Source: Pseudarthrobacter sp. Fe7 (lineage in GTDB: Bacteria > Actinomycetota > Actinomycetes > Actinomycetales > Micrococcaceae). Taken from it: 64,000 nt of DNA. The position numbers and the translations under genes were made by a program. This document shows positions 1 to 9,622 of the stretch, one piece after another; within the stretch, counting starts at the first letter, position 1, and every line of letters begins with the position of its first letter. The notes beneath the pieces were generated by a model, which made no database searches, was not told the DNA's origin, and saw only the letters and a program-made list of their open reading frames with translations. Where the stretch lies: NCBI GenBank assembly GCA_024372495.1, contig CP099977.1:248001-312000 (forward strand), given 5' to 3'.

Positions 1-45
1 TGCTTTGACCGGGCGGGCACCGGTGGTGAAATCGGCGGGTGCCAT
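1..45 (-). CDS. 5' end of a gene, possibly urocanate hydratase
   Basis: Only the first 15 codons lie in the window (MAPADFTTGARPVKA), running off the left edge. The ATG at 45 has a good ribosome binding site (GAAGGAG, 52-58 on the complement). A start of this type, followed by an A/PRGTEL-like stretch, is how I remember actinobacterial urocanate hydratase (HutU) beginning, and hut genes are often next to an IclR-type regulator as here. That identity is from memory of the family and only 15 residues support it. An IclR-type operator lies 97 bp upstream at 142-159, so the gene is probably controlled by the neighbouring regulator whatever its product is. Confidence 0.4.
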   Translation of the reverse strand, partial: MAPADFTTGARPVKA

Positions 46-141
46 GATGGGCTCCTTCTGGTGGTGTCTGGTTAAAGAAAGAAGTTCTGTATCCACTAAA
101 GCCCTTCAGGGGAAGGCTTGACGGGGCTTTCGACGGCGTGA

Positions 142-159
142 TGTCCGGAATGCCAGACA
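142..159. promoter_or_regulatory. IclR-type palindromic operator (site 1)
   Basis: An 18-bp near-palindrome, TGTCCGGAATGCCAGACA, lies in the gap between the left-edge gene and the iclR stop codon. It matches the two sites upstream of iclR at 1042-1059 and 1109-1126, with the consensus TGTCYGGNATNCCRGACA. It sits 97 bp upstream of the left-edge gene start, where a regulator of that gene would bind. Binding by the adjacent IclR protein is inferred from position and symmetry. Confidence 0.6.
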
Positions 160-185
160 AGCGCGCCGGGTCGTGTGGCGGCCGC

Positions 186-1013
186 TTATTTGGCCGGGCG
201 GCCGTGGATCCGGGCGGAGAGGTCATCGGCCACCTTCTGGACCCGGGCAGCCAGTACCGGCCATTCCTGCGGAGCAAGTTTGTCCTCCAGGAAGGTCACG
301 GCGACGGCAGCAGTGGGCCAGCCCAGATGGTCGGTGACTGCGGTGGCGATGGAGCCAAAGCCGGGCGTCACCTCGCCGTGTTCGGTTGCGTACCCCCGCT
401 GGCGGACCTGGTCAAGGTGCGAGGACAACGCCGAGTACTTCATGATGGCTCCCTCCACCTCATGCCGTGCGCTGAAGGCGGCGGCATTCGGGTAAAGCGC
501 CCGCACCTGCGATTTGGGGAGTGCGGCAAGGATGGCGCGGCCGCTGGCGGTGAGGTGGCTGGGAAGGCGGACCCCGACGTCGGTCACCAGGGAAGGGCGG
601 TTCTTGGCGCGTTCCTCCACGATGTAGAGCACGTCCCGGCCATGCAGAACGGCGAGGTGTGCACTCTCGCCGATGGCGTCCACCAAACTGGCAAGCAGCG
701 GGCGCCCAAGCCGGGACAGCGGTTCCTGCCGGGAGTAAGCGGAGCTGAGTTCGAAGGCGCTGATGCCGAGCCCGTAGCGCTGTTCCTCGTGCAGATGGAG
801 CACAAAGCCATTGGCTTCCATCACGCCCAGCAGGTGATAGACGCTGGAGCGCGGCAGGTCCAGGCTGGAGGCGATCTGCGAAGCCGCCATGGGCCCGCGG
901 CGCGTAGCCAGCAGCTTGAGGATGCGCAGGGTGTTTTCCGCGGCAGGGACCTTTGAAGACACCTTGGCCGCAGCGCGGGGTGCCGACGTATCGGTGCTTA
1001 GTGCAGTGCTCAT
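186..1013 (-). CDS. IclR family transcriptional regulator
   Basis: A 275-residue DNA-binding regulator of the IclR family. The N-terminal winged helix-turn-helix covers roughly residues 27-85 (core SLDLPRSSVYHLLGVM), and the C-terminal effector domain covers about 100-270, with the family-typical HLAVLHGRDVLYIVE and HLTASGRAILAALP stretches. Length is normal for the family and the frame is intact. It faces the left-edge gene in tandem on the same strand. Two copies of an 18-bp palindrome upstream and one downstream, ahead of the next gene, suggest autoregulation plus control of that gene. The effector is unknown; if the target is hutU, histidine or urocanate would be the natural signal. Confidence 0.9.
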   Translation of the reverse strand: MSTALSTDTSAPRAAAKVSSKVPAAENTLRILKLLATRRGPMAASQIASSLDLPRSSVYHLLGVMEANGFVLHLHEEQRYGLGISAFELSSAYSRQEPLSRLGRPLLASLVDAIGESAHLAVLHGRDVLYIVEERAKNRPSLVTDVGVRLPSHLTASGRAILAALPKSQVRALYPNAAAFSARHEVEGAIMKYSALSSHLDQVRQRGYATEHGEVTPGFGSIATAVTDHLGWPTAAVAVTFLEDKLAPQEWPVLAARVQKVADDLSARIHGRPAK

Positions 1014-1041
1014 GGGCTGCAGAGGTCCTTCTGGGTAGCTG

Positions 1042-1059
1042 TGTCCGGTATCCCGTACT
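1042..1059. promoter_or_regulatory. IclR-type palindromic operator (site 2)
   Basis: TGTCCGGTATCCCGTACT matches the palindromic consensus of sites 1 and 3 at 16 of 18 positions. It lies 28 bp upstream of the iclR start codon, overlapping where the promoter should be, which fits autorepression. Confidence 0.5.
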
Positions 1060-1108
1060 TAAGCTTGCGCCCTTGGTGGCACGTTTTGTGATTCATCTTT
1101 TGCCGCAG

Positions 1109-1126
1109 TGTCTTGAATACCAGACA
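1109..1126. promoter_or_regulatory. IclR-type palindromic operator (site 3)
   Basis: TGTCTTGAATACCAGACA is an 18-bp near-palindrome with TGTC and GACA arms. It lies about 95 bp upstream of iclR and shares the GAAT-x-CCAGACA core with site 1. It is probably bound by the IclR protein. Confidence 0.55.
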
Positions 1127-1197
1127 TGGCGCAGTCCATCGAGCCAGCATTGTTGAACACAGGCACCAGGCGTCGCCACGCAGGCCGCCCCCACGCC

Positions 1198-2829
1198 TCA
1201 GCACGAGAGACCATGCGCCGCCAGCTCTTCGAAGTCCAAAAACAAGTTCCACTCCGGAAATGGGTCAGCAGGAAGCTGACCTTCCAGTGGGCCGGGGTCG
1301 TCGGGGACACCAAGCTCCTCAACAAAGCTGATGTCTTCAAGCACGCACACGTCTGCCTGCTCGGTTGCTCCCGTTGATGTTTCCCATTCCGAGGCGCCGC
1401 TAAACAACGTCCGGAGCCATTGCGGCCAGCGGGTTGGTTCGGGGTCGGGGTGTTCGGGTTTGTAGTGCCGCCCCGTGGGTGAGGTCCAGCCGGGTGGTTG
1501 ATTCCGCGTGGCCGGATCCGGGATCCATTGGCTGTTGTGTTTGAGTCTGTGGTGCTTGGGACAGAGTTGTCCGAGGTTGCTGACATCTGTGGTGCCGCCG
1601 TGTTCCCAGTCGGTGAGGTGGTCGGTGTCGTTGTCGGGGGTGCGGTTGCTGCAGCCGGGGAAGGTGCAGTTTCCGTCGCGCATCCTGATCCAGCGTTTGA
1701 TGGTCTCGGTGAGCCGGTAGTTCTTCCGCCCGATTTCCAGGGGCGCCCCGTCCCTGGGGTCGACGAGGACCCGGTAGAACGATTCCGCCCCGTCGGCGAC
1801 GAGTTTCCGGGCCATGGACGCCGGGATCGGCCCGAACCCATCCAACACTGCTGGTTCGTCGGTAAGGCCGAGCAGGGAGAACACCGGAACGGTGACCAGG
1901 ACGTCGGCCCGCGGGGCGGGGACTTTCCCGATCGCGATGACTCCCGCGGGCCCCGCCTCACTCTCCCCGGCAAGGGCATTGCCGATGCCGAGGAGCAGGG
2001 CTGCGGCGATGTCGGGGCGGAGTTGGGTGAGGGTGCGGGTTTCGTCGGGTCCTTGGAGGCCGCGGGCGGTGGCGGTGGTGCGGTTCCAGATGGCGCAGGC
2101 GGTGTCCCCTGGCAGGTAGAGGGAGAGCCAGGCCATGCCGTCGCGGTCGGGGGCGTATTCCATCCGCCGGTCGGCCACACCTTTGGCGTGGCGTTTCCCG
2201 ATGGATTCGGGGTGGTGGCGTTCCCGCCAGGCACGGACCCTGGCGCGGAACCGGGCCGGGACGAGATCGCCCGGGGCTGCGCCGCGGGCGGGGTTGGCCG
2301 CGTCAGGGTCGAAGAAGTGCGCCACCAAAGCGGCGGCACCCGCCGCGTCGAGGCCTTCGGTTTCGTCAGCAACGATGCGGGCATGCTGCCAGGACATCGC
2401 CCCGGCAGATAACGCCTCAAAAGCAGGCGCCAGCGAACAGATTCGCCGTGACTGCTCGACAAACGCCCCTGCGGCGGCCGAGCTGATGGTCAGGACCCCT
2501 GCGATCTCCTCCACCACCGACATCTCGGCGTACGTGCGCTCCTGGACTGATGCGTCCGGCGGGGTCATGGCCTGTTGGAATTCGACGGCCTCGGCAGCGT
2601 CCCGCGCCTGCCCGGCGGCGAGTTGAGCCGCGATGCGGGACCGAAGCTCCAGCCGTTCCAGCCGGATCTCATACCGCCGCTGCAATACGTCAACACCGGC
2701 GCCAACGCCGACCCCGGCAGCCAGGAAAGCGTCCTCACGGTCCAGCGAATCAAGGGCAGCAACAGAGGCGCGGACACCCTCCAAACCTGCCCCAACACCA
2801 CCGCCGATTCCCATAGACGCATCATCCAT
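1198..2829 (-). CDS. DUF222 / HNH endonuclease domain protein (13E12 family), copy 1
   Basis: An intact member of the actinobacterial DUF222 (13E12-repeat) family. The long N-terminal DUF222 region is followed by a C-terminal HNH nuclease domain: CTFPGCSNRTPDNDTDH and LCPKHHRLKHNSQW carry the zinc cysteines and the catalytic histidines. I take the start at the ATG at 2829 (MDDASMGIGG) because similarity to the second copy near 40.2 kb begins just upstream of it; the frame stays open to an ATG at 2907. Apart from a diverged tail of about 70 residues, it is very similar to the copy at 40232-41895, which lies in opposite orientation. Members occur in many copies in actinobacterial genomes. Their role is not established; nuclease activity is inferred from the HNH motif. 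Confidence 0.85.
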   Translation of the reverse strand: MDDASMGIGGGVGAGLEGVRASVAALDSLDREDAFLAAGVGVGAGVDVLQRRYEIRLERLELRSRIAAQLAAGQARDAAEAVEFQQAMTPPDASVQERTYAEMSVVEEIAGVLTISSAAAGAFVEQSRRICSLAPAFEALSAGAMSWQHARIVADETEGLDAAGAAALVAHFFDPDAANPARGAAPGDLVPARFRARVRAWRERHHPESIGKRHAKGVADRRMEYAPDRDGMAWLSLYLPGDTACAIWNRTTATARGLQGPDETRTLTQLRPDIAAALLLGIGNALAGESEAGPAGVIAIGKVPAPRADVLVTVPVFSLLGLTDEPAVLDGFGPIPASMARKLVADGAESFYRVLVDPRDGAPLEIGRKNYRLTETIKRWIRMRDGNCTFPGCSNRTPDNDTDHLTDWEHGGTTDVSNLGQLCPKHHRLKHNSQWIPDPATRNQPPGWTSPTGRHYKPEHPDPEPTRWPQWLRTLFSGASEWETSTGATEQADVCVLEDISFVEELGVPDDPGPLEGQLPADPFPEWNLFLDFEELAAHGLSC

Positions 2830-3045
2830 CGAGGCACTGACATTCTGGCCGGCTACCCCTGAGCGCGAAAGCCGCGCGCCGCCGTCGTGCTCTTTCCCGC
2901 TGCGCAAGAATTCAGCCCACGCGAAAAATGCCGTGCCAGCCAGTCTGGAACCGAAGACACCAACCCTCCGTGAGCCGCATCACGGCGGCCCCGGAAGTGG
3001 TCTGCTGGTTAGCGGCTCCCCTCCCAAAGACGAGAAGGTATCTGT

Positions 3046-4548
3046 ATGCAAGCAGCACCAACCCCAACCCGGACCGAAAGTCCGGCCGAACAGCGGACCC
3101 CAAGCGCCGCCGTCGGAAATGCCCTCAACAGGGGACTGAACGTCCGCCACATCCGCTTCATGGCCCTGGGATCGGCGATCGGCACCGGCCTCTTCTATGG
3201 CTCAGCCTCCGCCATCCAAAAGCCGGACCGGCCGTCCTGCTGGCCTACATCATCGGCGGCGCCGCCGTCTTCATCGTGATGCGTGCCCTGGGCGAGATGG
3301 CCGTACGGCATCCGGTCTCGGGCTCGTTCAGCCAGTACGCGAGCCGCTACCTTGGCCCGCTTGCCGGTTTCGTGACCGGCTGGACCTACGTTTTCGAGAT
3401 GGCCATCGTTGCCATTGCCGATGTCACCGCGTTCAGCATCTATATGGGCTTCTGGTTCCCGCAGGTGGACCGGTGGATCTGGATCCTGGCCGTCATCTGC
3501 TTCCTCGCCGCGTTGAACCTGCTCAGCGTCAAGGTCTTCGGCGAGCCTGGAATTCTGGTTCTCGCTGATCAAGGTGGCCGCCATCGTCGCCATGATTGCA
3601 GGCGGTGCCGCCCTGATCGTGTTCGGATTCCAGGGCGGCGGAACCAGCGTGGATCCGGGGCTGGGCAACCTCGTGCAGCATGGCGGCCTGTTCCCGAATG
3701 GCTTCGAGGGCCTGCTGGCATCGTTCGCCGTGGTGATGTTTGCCTTCGGCGGCATCGAGACCCTGGGCATCACTGCCGGCGAGGCAGCTGACCCGAAAAA
3801 GGTCATTCCCAAGGCCGTCAACACCGTCCCCGTGCGTGTGCTGCTGTTCTACGTCCTGACCCTGGGCGTCCTGATGAGCCTCTTCCCGTGGGACCAGGTG
3901 GGCACCGGCGGCAGCCCCTTCGTGCAGATTTTCAGCGGCCTGGGCATCCCGGCAGCACCCCACATCCTGAACGCCGTGGTGATCACCGCCGCGCTCTCCG
4001 CGATCAACAGCGATATCTTCGGCGCCGGGCGCATCCTCTTCGGGCTCTCCAACCAGGGCCACGCGCCGGCCGCTTTCGGCAAGGTCTCCCGGCACGGCGT
4101 TCCCTGGATGACCGTGGTCATGATGGCCGGCATTCTGCTGGTGGGCGTGGTCCTCAACGCGGTCATCCCGGAGGACGTGTTCCTGGTGATCGCCTCCATC
4201 GCCACCTTCGCCACCGTCTGGGTCTGGGTGATGATCCTGGCGTCCCATGTGGCAATGAAGCGGGAAATTGCGCGCAAGGGCCTGCCGGCTTCGGAGTTCC
4301 CGTCACCGTGGTGGCCTGCCGCCTCTGTCCTGACCATCGCGTTCATGGCGCTGGTGATCTCCATCCTGGGCGCCTTCGAGGACACCCGGGTCGCGTTGTA
4401 TGTGGGCGGCGCCTGGCTGGGGCTGCTGGTCCTGGCGTACCGCCTGTGGATCAAGGGTGACGGACGACGCCGGGCGCACCTCGAGGACGAAACCTCGCCG
4501 CTGCCGGTGGTCGGGACCGTCCGCCGCAGCGGGCAGGTCCCCGGCTGA
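3046..4548 (+). CDS. APC-family amino acid permease (frame broken by two indels)
   Basis: A 12-helix amino acid/polyamine/organocation permease, near 500 residues once two frame breaks are repaired. The N-terminus ([19 protein letters not shown]) and the consensus TM1 region are typical of GABA/proline/aromatic amino acid transporters. The first break at about 3218-3224 lacks one base (AAAAGCC where AAAAGGCC restores the frame). The second at 3544-3548 has an extra C (GAGCCTGG where GAGCTGG restores [14 protein letters not shown]). The two compensate, giving a total length divisible by three. It is followed by a strong terminator. The substrate cannot be told from sequence. Both breaks look like sequencing errors rather than decay, since everything else is conserved. 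Confidence 0.85.
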
Positions 4549-4562
4549 CAGCTGAATGCAGG

Positions 4563-4601
4563 AAGGTGCCCGGTCTCCAGAAAGGGGGCCGGGCACCTTT
4601 T
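4563..4601 (+). terminator. Rho-independent terminator between convergent genes
   Basis: An 11-bp perfect stem (AAGGTGCCCGG / CCGGGCACCTT) with a 15-nt loop runs into TTTT. It lies just after the permease stop and just before the end of the convergent NmrA-like gene at 4614, so it may serve both. Confidence 0.8.
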
Positions 4602-4613
4602 CGTTCGGCTGTC

Positions 4614-5478
4614 CTATGCGGCAGCAGCGGCGGCGCGGACCGCCTCAGCGAGGGACGTCGCCGGGCGTCCGATCAGCCGGCGGAGGTCGCCGGTGCTGAC
4701 CAGGAGATCCCCGCGGGCAATGCCAAGATCGGAATCGGCCAGGATTTCCGCGAACCCTTCCGGCACGCCAACGGACGCGAGCAGGCCGGCATAGTCCCCG
4801 GCAGGAAGGTCGCTGTAGGTGACGGCCTTGCCTGTGGCCGCGGTGATCTCCGCGGCGAGGTCCGCCATGCTGAAGGCCTCATCACCACCCAGTTCGTAAA
4901 CCTTGCCGGCTTGGCCGTCCGCCACCAGGACCGCAGCGGCCGCGTGGGCGTAATCAGCGCGCGCCGCCCCGCTGACTTTGCCCTCGCCGGCGCTGCCGGC
5001 AACGGCGCCCTGGGCGAGGGTCCCGGGCAGCTGCTCCGTGTAGTTTTCCAGGTACCAGCCATTGCGCAGCAGCACGAACGGAATCCCGGATTCGCGCAGC
5101 AGCGCTTCGGTGGCCTTGTGCTCGTCGGCCAGTTTCATTCCGGTGGTGTCGGCATTGGCGATGCTGGTGTAGGCCAGCAGGCTCCACGCCCTCAGCCTTG
5201 GCGGCATCGATCACGGTGCGGTGCTGCTCCACCCGCCGGCCCACTTCGCTGCCCGAGATCAGCAGCACCCGGGCGGCTCCCTTGAGGGCGGCGGCAACCG
5301 AGCCGGCGTCGGCGTAGTCCATCGACTGTACGCGGATGCCGCGCTCAGCGAAGTCCGCCAGCTTCTCCACTGACCGGCCGGCCGCGACGATATCCCCGGC
5401 CGGCACTCCGCGCTCCAGGAGTGCTTCAAGAACGTGGCGGCCCAACTGGCCGGTGGCGCCTGTAACAACGATGCTCAC
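4614..5478 (-). CDS. NmrA-like NAD(P)-binding SDR (frame broken by one indel)
   Basis: An atypical short-chain dehydrogenase of the NmrA / NAD(P)H:quinone-oxidoreductase type, 287 residues after repair. The Rossmann start MSIVVTGATGQLGRHVLEAL has the GxTGxxG nucleotide loop, and the C-terminal half carries VLLRNGWYLENY and YELGGDEAFSM, as in QorB-like enzymes. One extra G at 5179-5183 (AGGCT in place of AGCT) shifts the frame; removing it restores AEGVELLAYTSIANAD. It is divergent from an HxlR regulator 119 bp away, a common pairing for redox- or electrophile-responsive quinone reductases, so regulation by that protein is likely. Confidence 0.85.
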
Positions 5479-5557
5479 GATGATTCCTTTCGGGTTTTTG
5501 TTCTGTCAGGGTGCACAACCAGCCCGCCACGGGATAACTTCCCAGGAGAGAGTACGC

Positions 5558-5567
5558 ACTTTAAAGT
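5558..5567. promoter_or_regulatory. Palindrome in the HxlR/NmrA divergent promoter
   Basis: ACTTTAAAGT is a perfect 10-bp palindrome, itself bracketed by GTAC repeats (GTAC at 5552 and 5571). It lies 30 bp upstream of the HxlR start and 80 bp upstream of the divergent reductase. It is a likely HxlR operator, judged by position and symmetry only. Confidence 0.45.
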
Positions 5568-5597
5568 AAGGTACTGACCTGTCGGTAAGCTGAAGGC

Positions 5598-5972
5598 ATG
5601 GAAGCAGCCCCACTCCCCCTCTCCTTCGCGGACGGCGTGTTCCCGGCCGGCTGCCCCAGCCGGACCCTGCTGGACCACGTCACCAGCAAATGGGGGGTCC
5701 TGATCCTGGTTGCCCTGTCCGAGGGCGAACAGCGGTGGAGTGAGCTACGACGGCGGGCCGAGGGCATCAGCGAGAAGATGCTGGCACAGACATTGAAGAC
5801 GCTGGAGCGCGACGGCCTGGTCAGCAGGAACGCACAGCCAGTCATTCCGCCGCGCGTGGACTACAGCCTCACCGGGCGGGGCTATGAATTGAGCGCATTG
5901 CTGGTGCCACTGGCGGCGTGGGCCTTTAACAACGCTGAAGAGATCATCAACGGGGCCGAAACGGCCAAGTAG
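5598..5972 (+). CDS. HxlR family transcriptional regulator
   Basis: A 124-residue winged-helix regulator of the HxlR/YodB type. The conserved N-terminal cysteine lies in PAGCPSRTLLDHVTSKW, and the DNA-binding core is RWSELRRRAEGISEKMLAQTLKTLERDGLV. Length is typical. In family members studied, the single N-terminal Cys senses electrophiles or quinones. The divergent NmrA-like reductase is the obvious target, and a palindrome sits between the two genes. Confidence 0.92.
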   Translation: MEAAPLPLSFADGVFPAGCPSRTLLDHVTSKWGVLILVALSEGEQRWSELRRRAEGISEKMLAQTLKTLERDGLVSRNAQPVIPPRVDYSLTGRGYELSALLVPLAAWAFNNAEEIINGAETAK

Positions 5973-6139
5973 TACCGCCACCAAAACTTGAGTACCTGTT
6001 ACTGGTGTGACTGGTGTGAATAGCATTTAGCGTGGGCGTACGGTGGCGGCCGGAATGGGAGGACCATCCTCCGCTGGGAGCGTTCCGCCCACCAGCACCG
6101 TTAGCAGGCGGCAGGCTGCCGCCTCGAGGAGTTGGTCAC

Positions 6140-6403
6140 ATGGCCAGGGACTACATCCAGGATCTTTCCGGCATGGGCCGGCCCATCAGCGTTGGGTCGG
6201 CCCTTGCGGGCGCGTGGGGCCGGACGATGAGGGTTTTCAGCCCCCGCTGCCCTTACCGGGTGGGGGACGCAGTCATAGGCGACGACCCCTTCAGCGGCAG
6301 GCGCGAAGGGGTCGTCATCTGGCAGGACCGCCGGTCAGTGGGGGTAAAGACCCCCAACGGCGTCTTCTTTTTCGACCATCGGATGGTCAAGCCCCTGGAA
6401 TAG
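6140..6403 (+). CDS. Small protein of unknown function
   Basis: An 87-residue protein starting MARDYIQDLSGMGRPI, placed here because the ATG at 6140 has a clear GAGGAG ribosome binding site; an in-frame ATG at 6032 has none. The middle (YRVGDAVIGDDP, VVIWQDRRSVGVKTPNG) looks like a small beta-barrel or SH3-like fold, but I do not recognise a family. It is convergent with the 3-hydroxybutyrate dehydrogenase gene, with 4 bp between the stops. Confidence 0.5.
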   Translation: MARDYIQDLSGMGRPISVGSALAGAWGRTMRVFSPRCPYRVGDAVIGDDPFSGRREGVVIWQDRRSVGVKTPNGVFFFDHRMVKPLE

Positions 6404-6407
6404 TGCC

Positions 6408-7157
6408 CTACCGGGCAGACCAGCCGCCGTCCATGGTGTAGCTTGCGCCGGTCACCATGCCCGCATCCGCGGACGCCAGCCAGGCCACCAGGGACGCCAC
6501 TTCGTCCGGTTCCACCAGGCGCTTGATGGCCGATTCGGTGAGCATCACCTTGGCCAGGACCTCGGACTCAGGGATGCCATGCACCTGGGCCTGGTCCGCG
6601 ATCTGCTTCTCCACCAGTGGCGTGCGCACATATCCGGGATTGACGCAGTTCGAGGTGACACCGTGCGGGCCGCCCTCAAGCGCGGTCACCTTGCTCAGCC
6701 CTTCCAGGCCGTGCTTGGCGGAAACATAGGCGCTCTTGAACGGGGAAGCGCGGATGCCATGCACGGAGGACAGGTTGATGATGCGGCCGAACTTGTTGGC
6801 ATACATGTGCGGCAGGGCTGCCCGGACCAGCAGGAACGGGGCCTCCAGCATCAGGGTGATGATCCGGCGGAAGTCAGCAGGATCGAACTCCTCAATGGGG
6901 CTGATGCGCTGGATCCCCGCGTTGTTGACCAGGATGTCGCAGTCCAGGCTCAGCGTGGCCAGGGCGTCAACGTCCAGCAGGTCCACTTCCCAGGCGCTTC
7001 CGCCCACCTCATCGGCGAGGGCCGCAGCGGCGGCGGAGTCGACGTCGGCCACCACCACTTTCGCTCCCCGCGCCGCAAGTGCGCGCACGCAGGCGGCCCC
7101 GATTCCGCTGGCACCGCCGGTGACCAGCGCCTTGCGTCCATTCAGTGTGTTGTCCAT
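6408..7157 (-). CDS. bdhA: 3-hydroxybutyrate dehydrogenase (SDR)
   Basis: A classical SDR of 249 residues that interconverts D-3-hydroxybutyrate and acetoacetate with NAD. It shows the cofactor loop TGGASGIG, the NNAG motif, and the catalytic Ser-Tyr-Lys in SSVHGIRASPFKSAYVSAKHG (split here as SSVHG and AYVSAKHG). The stretch CVNPGYVRTPLVEKQIADQA is characteristic of bacterial 3-hydroxybutyrate dehydrogenases. I chose the ATG at 7157 for its GAGGAG site; the frame is open to 7202. It lies 58 bp downstream of an MHS-type transporter on the same strand, so the pair probably imports and oxidises 3-hydroxybutyrate or a related acid. Confidence 0.88.
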   Translation of the reverse strand: MDNTLNGRKALVTGGASGIGAACVRALAARGAKVVVADVDSAAAAALADEVGGSAWEVDLLDVDALATLSLDCDILVNNAGIQRISPIEEFDPADFRRIITLMLEAPFLLVRAALPHMYANKFGRIINLSSVHGIRASPFKSAYVSAKHGLEGLSKVTALEGGPHGVTSNCVNPGYVRTPLVEKQIADQAQVHGIPESEVLAKVMLTESAIKRLVEPDEVASLVAWLASADAGMVTGASYTMDGGWSAR

Positions 7158-7215
7158 TGCAGTTCTCCTCCATGCGCCCAAATGGTCCGACGGCTGATTC
7201 ACCCCAAGAGCGGGC

Positions 7216-8596
7216 TCAACGCTGTCCAGCGGTCAGCAGCCCCTCGCGGGCCGCATCTTCCTTGTCCACATCCTCCAGCGCAATACCCTTGGTTTCCTTC
7301 AGGCTTAGCACGGCAACGACAGTGATGACACAGGCCACTGCCAAGTAGATGGCGGTGGGCACCCACGAACCGGTGTCCTTCAGCCACTGGGTAGCCAGCA
7401 GCGGTGCCAGGGATCCTGCGAAGATGGACGTCACCTGCGAGCCGAGGGACGCGCCGGAGTACCGCATGCGGGTGGGGAACATTTCGGCCATGATCGCGGG
7501 CTGCCCGGCGTACATGAGGCCGTGCAGGACGAGGCCGATGGTCACGGCAAGGACGATGACCACTGCGTTCCGGGTGTCGAACATGGGGAAGGCGAAGAAC
7601 GGCCAGGTGGCACCGAGGACGGCGCCGGCAAGGTAGACGGGCTTGCGGCCGATCCTGTCCGCGAGTCGTCCGTACTGCGGGATGATCGCGAAGTGGATGA
7701 CGTGCGCGATCAGCAGTGCCAGCAGCAGGGATGAGGTGTCGTACTTGTGCACGCTCTTCAGGTAGACAATCGAGAAGCTGACCACCAGGTAGTACATGAT
7801 GTTTTCGGCGAACCGGAGGCCCATGGCCTGGAAGATGCCCTTGGGGTACTTGCGGAGCACCTCGAAGACGCCGTAGCTGACGGCCTGTTCCTTTTCGACC
7901 AGTTCCTTGGCCTCGAGGAAGATGGGGGATTCGCTGACGTTGGTACGGATGTAGTAGCCCACGAAGACGATCACGGCGGAGAGCCAGAAGGCCACGCGCC
8001 AGCCCCAGCCCAGGAAGGCCTCGCTGCTGAGGGTGGTGGACATGACGTAGAGCACCAGGGTTGCCAGGAGGTTGCCCACCGGGACGGCGGCCTGCGGCCA
8101 GGCTGGACCAGAACGCGCGCGTCTTGTTCGGGCTGTGTTCGGCAACGAGGAGCACAGCGCCACCCCATTCGCCGCCCAGCGCGAAGCCCTGGATGAACCG
8201 CAAGGCCACCAGCAGTGCCGGCGCCAGGTAGCCGATGTCGGCGAAGCCGGGGAGGCAACCCATCAGGAACGTGGAAATGCCGATGATCACGATGGTGAGC
8301 TGCAGGGTGGGCTTGCGGCCCAGCTTGTCGCCGATCTGGCCAAACACGATGCCGCCCAGCGGGCGTGCGATAAAGCCCACGGCATAGGTCAGGAAGGCCT
8401 GGATGATCCCGTCCAGGTCGTTGCCTGTGGCGGGGAAGAAGTACTTGCCGAAGACCAGGGTGGCGGCGGTGGCATACAGGAAGAACTCGTACCACTCCAC
8501 TACCGTGCCCACCATGGAGGCGGCAACAATCCTCTTCAGTCCCGATTCCTTGGGTGCATGCCCGGCATCGTTTGCCCGGCCTTGCTCAATGCTCAT
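7216..8596 (-). CDS. MFS transporter, metabolite:H+ symporter type (one indel)
   Basis: A 459-residue, 12-helix major facilitator of the MHS group (relatives are KgtP, ShiA and ProP). Diagnostic motifs are [13 protein letters not shown] between helices 2 and 3, [18 protein letters not shown] in helix 4, and [11 protein letters not shown] in the second half. The ATG at 8596 has a CTGAGGAG site. One extra base at 8100-8104 (AGGCT for AGCT) breaks the frame; removal restores [15 protein letters not shown]. It is transcribed with 3-hydroxybutyrate dehydrogenase and is divergent from a LysR regulator, so a hydroxy- or keto-acid substrate is likely but unproven. Confidence 0.88.
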
Positions 8597-8723
8597 GGTT
8601 CTCCTCAGTGTCCACATTGACACGTGCTGTGATCTCCAGCACAAGTGACTCAGATGAGTATTGCTGCACAGGACCGGCACTTCAATGGCCAAAGAGGCAG
8701 CCAGCGTGTGCACAATTGCAGAT

Positions 8724-9621
8724 ATGAATGCGAACCCCGATGACCTGCTGGTCCTCCTTGCGGTGTCCCGCTCTGCAAAATTTACGACGGCGGCCCAGGC
8801 CCTGGGCTTGAACCACACCACTGTTTCGCGCAGGATCGCCGCGCTTGAGAAGTCGCTCGGCGGCCGGGTGCTGTCCCGTGCCGCCGGCGCCTGGGAGCTC
8901 ACGGAACTGGGCGAACGTGCCGTGCGGGCGGCGGAGCAGGTGGAGGCGGTCCTGGGCATGCTGGGACCGGCCGGCCAGGCACCAGACCCCATTGCCGGCG
9001 TCGTGCGCATGACCGCTACGGACGGGTTCAGCGCCTACATCGCCGCCCCGGCGGTGGCGCGGCTGCGCCGGGACCATCCCGGCCTGAGCGTGGAAGTGGT
9101 GACCATGACCCGCAGGGCACTGCAGCAGCGGTCCGGGCTGGACATCGAGGTGGTGGTGGGTGAACCGCAGGTGCACCGCGCGGAGGCCATCCGGCTGGGC
9201 GAATACCGCCTGGGCATGTACGCCTCCCGCGCCTACCTTGCCGAGCACGGGACGCCGGCCACCGTGGCCGAACTCAACGCGCACCCACTGGTCTACTTCG
9301 TGGACTCAATGCTGCAGGTGGACGACCTCGACGCGCCGCGGCGGCTGGTTCCCGCCATGCGCGACGGCCTGACCTCCACCAACGTGTTCGTCCATGTGGA
9401 GGCCACCCGGGCCGGTGCAGGGGTGGGCTTCCTGCCGTGCTTCATGGGAGACCTCCACGATGACCTGGTCCGGCTGCTGCCCGACAAAATCGGCGAGCCT
9501 GCTCCCCTACTGGATGGTCCTGCGCCCGGACTCGCTGCGCCGCCCCGCGGTGGCCGCCGTCGTGCAGGCGCTCCGGGAACGGATGGACGAGCACCGCGAC
9601 GCACTCCTGGGCCGGGGTTAG
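8724..9621 (+). CDS. LysR family transcriptional regulator (one indel)
   Basis: A LysR-type regulator, 298 residues after repair. The N-terminal winged HTH is at about residues 3-60 ([20 protein letters not shown]) and the effector-binding domain at about 90-290. The extra C at 9496-9500 (GAGCCTG) shifts the frame; removing it yields [18 protein letters not shown], typical of the C-terminus. I took the ATG at 8724, which leaves the normal short lead before the HTH. It is divergent from the MHS transporter and 3-hydroxybutyrate dehydrogenase genes, so it most likely controls them. Confidence 0.88.
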
Positions 9622-9622
9622 A

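Noticed and set aside
138..956. 272-codon plus-strand open frame opposite the IclR gene
   Set aside because: Antisense shadow; the minus-strand frame carries the complete IclR domains.
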